Assembly: GCF_002482975.1 (NCBI RefSeq)
Contig: NZ_DLHA01000032.1
Span: 390,304-454,303 of the forward strand
DNA: 64,000 bases
Direction of reading: 5' to 3'
Origin: Flavobacterium sp. UBA7680
Lineage (GTDB): Bacteria > Bacteroidota > Bacteroidia > Flavobacteriales > Flavobacteriaceae
Part shown: piece after piece, positions 17,801-25,159 of the stretch
How the letters are laid out: each line of letters opens with the position of its first letter
Position numbering within the stretch: position 1 is the first letter of the stretch
Translations under genes and position numbers: made by a program
The notes under the pieces: model-generated
What the model was told of the DNA's origin: nothing
The model's input: the letters and a program-made list of their open reading frames with translations, nothing else
The model's database searches: none

Positions 17801-18939
17801 TTATTGCGGTTGAAGATTCAGGAGTGGGAATTTCAGAAGAACATATTGATAAAATTTTCGATTTATTTTTTGAAGTGCCAACGCATAATCAGGTTCAGAA
17901 AAATTACAATAAAGGAACTGGAATTGGTCTTTCAATCGTAAAGAATATTGTAAAACTGCACAAAGGTTCGATTGATGTTACGAATAAAACTTCGGGCGGT
18001 GTTATTTTTAAAGTGACGCTTCCGCTTGGGCGTGAACATCTTTTAGACAGCGAGATTATTCCTGATTTTAAAATCAGCGACGATATTGCGCAATATACGG
18101 CGCAGCTTGAACCTTCAGAAACTATAGAAAATGAAGACATTGACGATTTGATTGTTAATGAAGAAAAACAAACCATTCTGCTTGTTGAAGATCATAAGGT
18201 TTTGAGAAAGTTCATGAAAAACCTGCTCAAAAAAGATTATAATATTATTGAAGCCGAAAATGGAAAAATTGCTTTTGAAAAAGCTTTAAAATTTGTTCCG
18301 AATTTGATTATAAGCGATGTTATTATGCCCGAAATGGTAGGAACGGAGCTTTGTTCTAAAATAAAAGAAAACTTAAAAACGAGTCATATTCCGGTTATTT
18401 TACTGACTTCGAGATCTTCATTGGTTTATAAATTTGAAGGTTTAGAAAGTGGTGCCGATGATTACATCAGTAAACCATTCAACTTAATGGAATTCAGGCT
18501 TCGCGTTAAAAACCTTTTAAATTCAACCGAGCGTTTAAAACTCAAGTTTTCAAGCGAAGACAGTTTTATTCCTTCTGAAATAACGGTTTCATCTCTGGAC
18601 GAAGAATTATTGAAAAAAGCGTTTAAAATTGTGGAGGATAATATTTCAAATGAACAATTTGATATTCCGTTTTTCTGTGCGGAATTAGGCGTAAGCCGCA
18701 CCATGTTATTCTTAAAAGTAAAAGCCTGGACGAATTTTACGCCAAACGAATTCATTCATGAAATCAGGTTAAAACGTGCCGCTCAATTATTGGAACAAAA
18801 CAAATTAAACGTTTCAGAAATTAGTTATAAAGTCGGCTTTAACAATCCGAAATACTTTAGCAAATGCTTCCAAAAAAGGTACGGAGAAACGCCGTCACAA
18901 TATTCCGACAAATTTTATAAATCTACTGTCGTATTTTAA
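14848..18939 (+). CDS. Hybrid two-component system sensor/regulator (HTCS) of PUL 1
   Basis: 1363 residues. Signal sequence; periplasmic two-component-regulator propeller repeats (GLSQSSVIAIHQD, FGQMWFGTRDGLNKYDG and many similar, about 25-690); Y_Y_Y domain (about 700-780); transmembrane helix (about 784-808). Then come HisKA with phospho-acceptor H845 in ISHEFRTPL, HATPase with NLISNAFRYTPKGG and the G boxes, a receiver domain with phospho-acceptor D1157 in ISDVIMPEM, and a C-terminal AraC HTH (about 1250-1355, VSEISYKVGFNNPKYFSKCF). Such proteins bind an oligosaccharide in the periplasm and switch on the adjacent PUL. It stands just upstream of susC in the same direction, followed by a clear terminator. 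Confidence 0.96.
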   Translation: MKYKVAFLVTVLIFGNMFSQNKYRLKNISTTDGLSQSSVIAIHQDKFGQMWFGTRDGLNKYDGSRFTIFRNDVNDKSSISNNDILAIVEDNSGKIWVGTYNGLNCYDPVSGKFTRYLHTKANHTISNNAVWTIKEIDGEMWFGTSKGLTILNKSTGNFTSVFHSDIDTSTLPSNNILSIVKTKKGEIWIGTTKGLCQLTSRKGSKFSFKNYPLNPVDLLTVQSVIEDKTGNLWVGTKNKGLLKFDQKQKTYVPFIDAAKFNEINSDIRSLIIDKQGSLWIGAYDGIYILGQDKSLQKINNSNNSNGIDKVKSVYMDKKGSIWIGCYYKGVNLWDVSNVNFSNYNQNSKKIPMSFDVVSSIIADKNHNIYFGTEGGGITIYNQNTEAVSYINSKTGQANKNDIKSMCLSDDHILWIGTFSKGLSAYNTISKRIEDNRITSDLLTLLKESGVYSLKTEGSVLWIGTFGKGLIRYDTANKNFQIIGNDNTKPVFLTNNIVRTILVDKQNYVWVGTQNGLNRIPLKNFNPQQYKIQHFFYDHAALSGDDILTLFQDSQHKIWVGTKAKGLHYFDGKKFIHINLKVGNTVITSIHSILEDDDRNLWISTNLGIIKYNTTKKNIVIYDQKDGLASNEFNDNSALKLDSNQFYFGSPSGATYFDAAKISLNQYAPQVLITDLKIKNETVNPSDEDGILEKSIGFTQTITLDYDKANFSINFAIPNYIRSKNNQYSYRLIGLENNWTTTKNAEANFAIQNPGTYVFEVRGANNDGVWNKTPATLTVVVNPAPWRSIWAFLLYGIIIGLGLYGLIWIMKSKARLKQKLELEYLETKRIEENNRAKLDFFTNISHEFRTPLTLILGPLQQILADYNGTNEMYKKLLVIEGSANHLLSLINRLMDFRKLENDQVTLESANGNIVKFTKEIFLSFIEYAKDGGYDYTFETSDEEISVYFDRYKLERVFYNLISNAFRYTPKGGTINIKINHDHENLFIAVEDSGVGISEEHIDKIFDLFFEVPTHNQVQKNYNKGTGIGLSIVKNIVKLHKGSIDVTNKTSGGVIFKVTLPLGREHLLDSEIIPDFKISDDIAQYTAQLEPSETIENEDIDDLIVNEEKQTILLVEDHKVLRKFMKNLLKKDYNIIEAENGKIAFEKALKFVPNLIISDVIMPEMVGTELCSKIKENLKTSHIPVILLTSRSSLVYKFEGLESGADDYISKPFNLMEFRLRVKNLLNSTERLKLKFSSEDSFIPSEITVSSLDEELLKKAFKIVEDNISNEQFDIPFFCAELGVSRTMLFLKVKAWTNFTPNEFIHEIRLKRAAQLLEQNKLNVSEISYKVGFNNPKYFSKCFQKRYGETPSQYSDKFYKSTVVF

Positions 18940-18962
18940 AAATCCCAATGTTTTATGGGCTT

Positions 18963-18998
18963 AAAAAAGGGTATCTGTATTTTTAGATACCCTTTTTT
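18963..18998 (+). terminator. Rho-independent-type terminator after the HTCS gene
   Basis: AAAAAAGGGTATCT pairs with AGATACCCTTTTTT around an 8-nt loop. The right arm ends in a T-run. It separates the HTCS transcript from the susC operon. Confidence 0.88.
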
Positions 18999-19024
18999 GT
19001 ATTTCTATATCGTTTTCGGCATAT

Positions 19025-19032
19025 ACATTTGC
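19025..19032 (+). promoter_or_regulatory. Candidate -7 element of the susC operon, PUL 1
   Basis: TACATTTG matches TAnnTTTG fully; the -33 position is weak (ATTT). It lies between the HTCS terminator and susC, where the inducible PUL promoter is expected. Confidence 0.5.
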
Positions 19033-19035
19033 GAT

Positions 19036-19128
19036 ATGAAAATCAAAAAAATAAACTTTTTATTGCTGCAAATTTTTTTTGTCGTTGTGATAATCGGAAT
19101 GAGTTTATTGCTTTTCTACTTTCTCTAA
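19036..19128 (+). CDS. Possible 30-residue single-span membrane peptide
   Basis: ATG AAA ATC opens a short frame: an N-terminal MKIKKIN followed by an almost unbroken hydrophobic stretch ending in LLLFYFL and a stop. It starts 4 nt after the TACATTTG promoter element, so the message would be leaderless or nearly so. It lies 25 bp before the susC ATG. It could be a real small membrane protein, or simply AT-rich leader that translates hydrophobically. I do not recognise a family. Confidence 0.3.
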   Translation: MKIKKINFLLLQIFFVVVIIGMSLLLFYFL

Positions 19129-19153
19129 CATTAACCTTAAAACCAAAAAATGA

Positions 19154-22100
19154 ATGTTTACAGACGAACAAATTAAATCGTTTAGATGGTATTTACTAGT
19201 ATCTTTTTTACTGGCAAGTATCATGATGACTGCACAGGAACGAAAAGTTACCGGAAAAGTAACTTCGAGCGAAGATTTACTCGGTTTACCTGGTGCAAAT
19301 GTCTATATCAAAAATTCTTCAGTTGGAGCAACTACAGATATGGATGGAAATTATACCGTTTTTGTTTCTGAGAAAAATGCTGTTTTAGTATTCAATTTCG
19401 TAGGATATCAAAGCGTTGAAATTCCGGTTGGAAACAAAACTGCCATTAATGTAAGTTTAAAACCAGATACTAAAAATCTTGAAGAAGTAATTGTTGTAGG
19501 TTATGGAACTCGTAAAAAGAGCGACATTACAGGTTCTGTGTCTTCGGTAACGGCAAAAGAATTGACTGCTTATCCGGTTCTAAGTGCAGAACAGGCTTTG
19601 CAAGGTCGTGCAGCAGGGGTTTCAGTACAAAGTAATAATGGTGGTGAGCCGGGTGCACCTGTAAAAATCAGGGTTCGTGGCGGAACTTCAATTAATGCAA
19701 GTGGAGATGCACTTATAGTTGTAGACGGTTTTGCAGGGGTTTCTATGCCTGCGCCTCAGGATATTGCTTCTATTGAGGTTTTAAAAGATGCTTCGGCAAC
19801 AGCAATCTACGGATCAAGAGGTTCAAACGGGGTTATTATGGTTACCACTAAAAAAGGAAAACCAGGAAAACCGGTAATTGAATTCAGTAACTCTACTTCT
19901 ATTCAAACGGTAAACAATAAACTGGATTTATTAGATGCAGATCAGTTTGCAGCGTACAGAAAAAGTTTTACTACACATACACAAGGTCCTGCAAATACAG
20001 ACTGGCAGGATGTTATTTATCGCGATGGAATGATTTCGAATACACAATTATCATTTTCAGGCGGATCTGACACTGTGAAATATTATGTTTCCGGAACTTA
20101 TTTCAACCAAAATGGAGTTGTAATTAATTCAGGAATTGACAGATATACGATTGTTGCTAATCTTGAAGCTGACTTATCTCCAAAATTTAAAGTAGGTTTA
20201 AATACTTTTACAAGTAAACAAAACAAGGACGGAATTGTGAGCCAGACTGGAGCCGGGGGAACTGGAGCTGCGGGTGTAATTGCATCGGCTTACAGATTTA
20301 TGCCTGACAAAGGAATTTACAATGAAGACGGAACGTATACAACAACAGCGCCAATTGGTGATGACATTGACAACCCGTATGCAACTGCAATGGAAAATAT
20401 TCTGGAAACAGTTTCTATTGTAAACAGAAACAATTTCTTTGCACAATACAAAATCACAAAAGATTTAGATTTTAAAACGACTTTAGGTTTAACGGATAAT
20501 AATTCTCAAACAGGAAGATTTATTCCTTCAACTTTAATTGCCGGAAAAAATATCAAAGGAGAAGCTTCTGTAAACAACACTAGATTTTCTTCTTTCTTAA
20601 CAGAGAATTATTTGACTTTTAAACGTGAGATTATCGAAAGAGGAGTTTTAACAGTTCTTGGAGGTTACTCTTATCAAAAAAACAAAAACGAAAGTTCGTT
20701 TGCAGCTTCAAGAGGATTCTTAACAAATACAAATTCATATAGAAATCTTGGTGCGGGAACTGTATTCTTAAAACCCGATTCTAATTTATCTGAAACTGAA
20801 TTGATCTCTGCTTTCGGAAGGTTGAATTTTGATTACGATGATAAGTACTTACTAACGTTTACTGCCAGACGAGATGGTTCTTCAAGCTTTAGTAAAAACT
20901 ACAAATACGGTACTTTTCCTTCTGGAGCAATTGGATGGAATATTGGTAAAGAAAATTTCTTAAAAGATAACAAAACGATTTCTAATCTTAAATTGAGAGC
21001 GAGTTACGGAGCAACAGGAAATCCATCAATTGGTGCCTACTCTACTTTATCTAGATTCTCAGAAATTTATGATGTGAGCGGTGACGTTATTGTAAATGCG
21101 GTTCAATTGACATCTTTGGATAATCCGAATTTGAAATGGGAAACTTCATACCAGCAAGATTACGGAATTGATTTAGGTTTATTTGATAACAGAATCAGCA
21201 TTACGGCAGATTACTACAAAACGATCACGAAAGATTTATTATTCAACAGACCGCTTCCGGGAGTTTCTGGAATTGCTTCTCAGCTTCAAAATGTTGGAGA
21301 ATTAGAAAACAAAGGTTGGGAATTAGGTATTAATTCTAAAAACTTTATTGGTCAGGATTTTACATGGAATACAAGCTTTAATATCTCTTCAAACAAAAAC
21401 AAGGTATTAAAATTAGCTGATAATAAAGATTTATTGATCAACTCAACTCCGGGTCACTTCTTAGCAACAGAATCTCAAATTTTGAGAGTTGGTGAGCCGG
21501 TTGGTTCTTTCTTCGGATTCATTTATGATGGTGTTCTTCAACAAGGAGAAACTGCTTTACCGGGGAATTTTGAAACAACTGCAGGTGGTGAAAAATTCAG
21601 AGATTACAATGGTGACGGAAAATTAGATTCACAAGATAAAACGATTATCGGAAATCCAAACCCTGATTTCATCTTTGGTTTAAACAATGATTTCACATAC
21701 AAAAATCTTGATTTGAATATTTTCTTCCAAGGTTCAGAAGGCGGACAAATCCTAAACTATACTTTAATGGAATTAGCATCTGGAAACAACAATGCTACAA
21801 CAGAAGTTTTAGATGCATGGACCCCAACAAATACAGATACAAATGTTCCTAAAAATGCAGCAAGAACAAAAAGAGTTACGTCTAGATTTGTTTATGATGG
21901 AAGTTACATCCGTTTGAAAAACATCTCTTTAGGATATAGTTTAAGTGAGAATGTTGTTTCTAAATTCGGATTAAGCAAAGTTCGTTTTTACATCAGTGCA
22001 CAAAACCTTTGGACCATTACTGATTATCCGGGAACTGACCCTGAAACGAGTTACTTAAACGACAACAACTCAAGAAGTAATACCAATTTAGGATTGGATT

Positions 22101-22156
22101 ATGGAGGTTATCCAAACGTGAGAACGTTTACAATGGGTCTAAACGTAAAATTCTAA
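19154..22156 (+). CDS. susC: SusC-like TonB-dependent outer-membrane transporter, PUL 1
   Basis: 1000 residues. Signal sequence (about 12-28, ending MTAQ), CarboxypepD_reg-like domain (about 31-110, KVTGKVTSSEDLLGLPGANVYI), TonB-dependent plug (about 115-230) with LKDASATAIYGSRGSNGVIMV, and a beta barrel ending in the aromatic-terminated TMGLNVKF. It imports oligosaccharides through the outer membrane with energy from TonB. The susD gene follows after 13 bp, as usual for the pair. Confidence 0.96.
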   Translation: MFTDEQIKSFRWYLLVSFLLASIMMTAQERKVTGKVTSSEDLLGLPGANVYIKNSSVGATTDMDGNYTVFVSEKNAVLVFNFVGYQSVEIPVGNKTAINVSLKPDTKNLEEVIVVGYGTRKKSDITGSVSSVTAKELTAYPVLSAEQALQGRAAGVSVQSNNGGEPGAPVKIRVRGGTSINASGDALIVVDGFAGVSMPAPQDIASIEVLKDASATAIYGSRGSNGVIMVTTKKGKPGKPVIEFSNSTSIQTVNNKLDLLDADQFAAYRKSFTTHTQGPANTDWQDVIYRDGMISNTQLSFSGGSDTVKYYVSGTYFNQNGVVINSGIDRYTIVANLEADLSPKFKVGLNTFTSKQNKDGIVSQTGAGGTGAAGVIASAYRFMPDKGIYNEDGTYTTTAPIGDDIDNPYATAMENILETVSIVNRNNFFAQYKITKDLDFKTTLGLTDNNSQTGRFIPSTLIAGKNIKGEASVNNTRFSSFLTENYLTFKREIIERGVLTVLGGYSYQKNKNESSFAASRGFLTNTNSYRNLGAGTVFLKPDSNLSETELISAFGRLNFDYDDKYLLTFTARRDGSSSFSKNYKYGTFPSGAIGWNIGKENFLKDNKTISNLKLRASYGATGNPSIGAYSTLSRFSEIYDVSGDVIVNAVQLTSLDNPNLKWETSYQQDYGIDLGLFDNRISITADYYKTITKDLLFNRPLPGVSGIASQLQNVGELENKGWELGINSKNFIGQDFTWNTSFNISSNKNKVLKLADNKDLLINSTPGHFLATESQILRVGEPVGSFFGFIYDGVLQQGETALPGNFETTAGGEKFRDYNGDGKLDSQDKTIIGNPNPDFIFGLNNDFTYKNLDLNIFFQGSEGGQILNYTLMELASGNNNATTEVLDAWTPTNTDTNVPKNAARTKRVTSRFVYDGSYIRLKNISLGYSLSENVVSKFGLSKVRFYISAQNLWTITDYPGTDPETSYLNDNNSRSNTNLGLDYGGYPNVRTFTMGLNVKF

Positions 22157-22169
22157 CAATAAAAATATC

Positions 22170-23690
22170 ATGAAAAAATATATAGCTTTTCTTTTCTTGG
22201 GAACACTTACCTTTTTTGCATGTTCTGATTTAGAAGAACATCCGGTGGGAGTCATTCGTCCAGAAAACTTTTTCAATAATACCGACGATTTACAGGCAGC
22301 TGTAAACGGGGCTTTTGCTAACATTGCACATAACAATTATTGGGGACGAGAATTTACAATTGCCTTAATGCTTCGCGACGATATGTCTGACATTGGCGAC
22401 AGAACTACACAAGCCGCACGTATCGATGTAAACGATATGAGTATGAATGATACAAATGCGCTTGTAGCTAACTTTTGGCCACAGTCGTATGTGATCATTA
22501 CTGCAGCAAATCAGGCTATTGAAGGTGCTAAAAAAACGCCGGGAGATCCTGCAAAAGTAAACGCAATTGTAGCTCAGGCTTATTTTGCAAGAGCTTTTAC
22601 TTATTATCATTTAGTACGTCTTTTTGGAGATATTCCGTACATTGATTTTGTAGTAAATGATGTTTCTCAGGTAAACTCTATAAGCAAAACAAAAGAAGCA
22701 GATGTTTATCCAAAAATTATTGCCGATTTAGAATTTGCAAAACAATGGCTTGATGACAAACCAAAAGTAAAAGCCGTTCCGGGAAAAGGTACCGCAGCAG
22801 GATATTTAGCTTCTGTTTATTTAACTTTGGGTCAATATCAAAAAGCGTATGACGAAGCAAAATATGTTATTACAAACGAAGCAAAATTTGGTTTAGGTCT
22901 TGATGCAGATTTTCAGGATTTATTTAACGCTACAAAAGCAGCTTCGTTAAAAGAACCATTATTTACAGTAGATTTTAATAACTTAACATCTGGAAATTAC
23001 GGTCAGGATTATACTGCGTTTTTTACAGGTTCATTAAAAGATGACAGTTATAGCTACGGACAAGGATTTTCTGTTGCCGTTCCTTCATTAAAAGTATTTA
23101 ATACTTGGGATCAAAGAGATTACAGAAGAGCAGTAAGTTTTGATACTATTATTAGAAAGAAAACCGGTCCGGGCGGATCATTGCAGGTATTTCCTTCAAG
23201 TGATAACGAAAAAGCGCCTCGTCCGCATATTGCAAAATACTATCGTTTTCCTGGGAAAGCGGGTGCAAACGGAAGAACTTCTCAGCACAACTATATTACA
23301 ATGCGTTATGCCGAAGTTTTATTGACAGCAGCAGAAGCTTTAAACGAAATTAATCCGGGAACTTCAGAAGCCGATGGTTATGTAAACCGAGTTCGTGCAA
23401 GAGCAAGAAATAAAGGAGGAAGACAAGTTTCTTTCCCTGCAAATGTAACTCCAGGTTTGTCAAAAGCTGATTTCAAAAAAATGGTTATTGACGAAAGAAG
23501 ATTAGAACTGGCTTTTGAATATATCAGATGGTATGATATCAAAAGATTGAAAAATGGTCCTGAAGTATTTGGTCCTGCAGGTTTAGAACCGCATGCGAAT
23601 TTTAATCCTGATAAAGATTATTTATGGCCGTTGCCGGGAACAGAATTGGCTATAAATCCAAATTTAAAACCAAATAATCCTGGTTATTAA
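22170..23690 (+). CDS. susD: SusD/RagB-like surface glycan-binding lipoprotein, PUL 1
   Basis: 506 residues. Lipoprotein signal with lipobox Cys C18 (LTFFACSDLEE). The SusD-like N-terminal region (EEHPVGVIRPENFFNNTDDLQAAVNGAF) and TPR-type helices (AIVAQAYFARAFTYYHLVRLFGDIPY) are typical. The RagB/SusD C-terminal region includes YAEVLLTAAEALNEINPG and ELAFEYIRWYDIKRL, ending LKPNNPGY. It caps the SusC barrel and captures glycan at the cell surface. Confidence 0.96.
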   Translation: MKKYIAFLFLGTLTFFACSDLEEHPVGVIRPENFFNNTDDLQAAVNGAFANIAHNNYWGREFTIALMLRDDMSDIGDRTTQAARIDVNDMSMNDTNALVANFWPQSYVIITAANQAIEGAKKTPGDPAKVNAIVAQAYFARAFTYYHLVRLFGDIPYIDFVVNDVSQVNSISKTKEADVYPKIIADLEFAKQWLDDKPKVKAVPGKGTAAGYLASVYLTLGQYQKAYDEAKYVITNEAKFGLGLDADFQDLFNATKAASLKEPLFTVDFNNLTSGNYGQDYTAFFTGSLKDDSYSYGQGFSVAVPSLKVFNTWDQRDYRRAVSFDTIIRKKTGPGGSLQVFPSSDNEKAPRPHIAKYYRFPGKAGANGRTSQHNYITMRYAEVLLTAAEALNEINPGTSEADGYVNRVRARARNKGGRQVSFPANVTPGLSKADFKKMVIDERRLELAFEYIRWYDIKRLKNGPEVFGPAGLEPHANFNPDKDYLWPLPGTELAINPNLKPNNPGY

Positions 23691-23708
23691 TTTAGTACAA
23701 TTATTATG

Positions 23709-23835
23709 GAACGCGGGTTTGGCGGATTCGCTTTGCGAAAACGCAGATTTTCGCAGATTTTTTTAAGATAAAACTATATTTTAAAATCCGTTTTATCTGC
23801 GTCTTCGCGAAAGCGAATCCGTTTCATCCGCGTTC
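23709..23835. repeat. Large inverted repeat with GAACGCGG / CCGCGTTC ends
   Basis: The left half (GAACGCGG, GGCGGATTCGCTTTGCG, AACGCAGATTTT) is mirrored by the right half (ATCTGCGTCTTCGCG, AAAGCGAATCCG, CCGCGTTC) around an AT-rich centre. It fills most of the 188-bp gap between susD and the GH88 gene. Confidence 0.82.
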
Positions 23836-23878
23836 AAAAACTTAGTATAGAAACTAAAAATAAAGATTAATTAGTAGT

Positions 23879-25051
23879 ATGAATAGAGTTAGTTTCATTT
23901 TAATCCTTGGGTTTGCATCGCTGGTAACAGCGTGCAAATCTGGGATTAATTCTCAAACAAAAAGCACTGCAGCGGCAAATAATTTACTGGAAACGCGTTA
24001 CAAAATGTTACTCGATTATCCGGTTGATTCTCTGTCAATGCCTAGAAGCATGAATATCAAAACCAATGAGATTCGCAAAGTCCCTTCAAGAGACTGGACA
24101 AGCGGTTTTTTTGCCGGAAATCTTTGGCAGTTATACCGATTGACTGGTGATTCTAAATATAAAGAACAAGCTAAAAAATGGACTCCTTTCAGCAAAAAGG
24201 AAAGTGTTAACAGTAATTCGCATGACGTAGGTTTTAAAGTGTTTTGCAGTTTCGGAGAAGCGCTGAAAGTGGAAAACAAGAAAGAGTACGAAGCGGTAAT
24301 TATTAAAGGCGCCGAAACTTTATGCACAAGGTTTAATCCAAAAGTGGGTTCCATCCGTTCATGGGATTTCAACAAAGAAATTTGGGATTATCCGGTTATC
24401 ATTGACAATATGATGAATCTGGAATTGCTGTTTGAAGCTTCTAAATTATCAGGAAATCCAAAATATCGCGATGTTGCCATTCAACACGCTAATACGACTT
24501 TAAAAAATCAATTTAGAGCAGACAACAGCTGTTATCACGTAATTGATTATAATCCGAATACGGGTGAAGTTAGAAAGAAAACTACTTTACAAGGTTTCAA
24601 TGACGATTCGGTTTGGGCACGCGGACAAGGCTGGGCAGTTTACGGATTTACAATGTCATACCGATATACAAAAGATCCGGCCTATTTAAAACAAGCTGAA
24701 GCCACTGCAAAGTTTTTCATGACGAATAAAAACCTGCCGGAAGACGGAATTCCGTATTGGGACTTAAAAGATCCTAGTATTCCAAATTCGCCGCGAGATG
24801 TTTCAGCAGCAATGGTAATGGCATCGGGATTATATGAATTGTACAGTTATACACAAAATAAAAGTTATTTGGCTTTCGCCGATAAACTAATAGCATCGGT
24901 TCAAACTGATAAATATATTTTAGATTCTAAAATCAAGGCTCCTTTTCTATTCGATCACAGCACAGGAAACTGGCCAAAACACGACGAAATTGACGAACCA
25001 ATAATCTACGCCGACTATTATTTTCTGGAAGCGTTACTTAGAAAAAAGTAA
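23879..25051 (+). CDS. GH88 unsaturated glucuronyl hydrolase, lipoprotein
   Basis: 390 residues with a lipobox (SLVTACKS, C19). The (alpha/alpha)6 barrel of GH88 is recognisable: WTSGFFAGNLWQLYRLTG, SHDVGF with D116, IIDNMMNLELL with D176, and GFNDDSVWARGQGWAVYGF. D116 and D176 match the catalytic pair of Bacillus UGL (D88 and D149) in context and spacing. The enzyme removes 4,5-unsaturated glucuronic acid from the non-reducing end of oligosaccharides produced by a polysaccharide lyase. Its presence implies a lyase step in this PUL; the jelly-roll protein at 27836 and the beta-helix protein at 12884 are candidates. Confidence 0.93.
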   Translation: MNRVSFILILGFASLVTACKSGINSQTKSTAAANNLLETRYKMLLDYPVDSLSMPRSMNIKTNEIRKVPSRDWTSGFFAGNLWQLYRLTGDSKYKEQAKKWTPFSKKESVNSNSHDVGFKVFCSFGEALKVENKKEYEAVIIKGAETLCTRFNPKVGSIRSWDFNKEIWDYPVIIDNMMNLELLFEASKLSGNPKYRDVAIQHANTTLKNQFRADNSCYHVIDYNPNTGEVRKKTTLQGFNDDSVWARGQGWAVYGFTMSYRYTKDPAYLKQAEATAKFFMTNKNLPEDGIPYWDLKDPSIPNSPRDVSAAMVMASGLYELYSYTQNKSYLAFADKLIASVQTDKYILDSKIKAPFLFDHSTGNWPKHDEIDEPIIYADYYFLEALLRKK

Positions 25052-25056
25052 GTTAA

Positions 25057-25149
25057 GGGACTGAGGTGCTAAGATACTGAGGGACTAAGGTTTTTAGCCT
25101 CAGCATCTCAGTATCTTAGAACCTCAGTATCTTAGCACCTCAGAACCTA
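25057..25149. repeat. Inverted repeat made of 8-nt CTRAG words
   Basis: The left arm has 8-nt words such as GTGCTAAG and ATACTGAG. The right arm is its complement, ending in CTTAGCACCTCAG. It fills the gap between GH88 and GH2, ending 10 bp before the GH2 start codon. The words are those of the element at 49001-49036 in PUL 2. Confidence 0.85.
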
Positions 25150-25159
25150 AAAAAAACTT

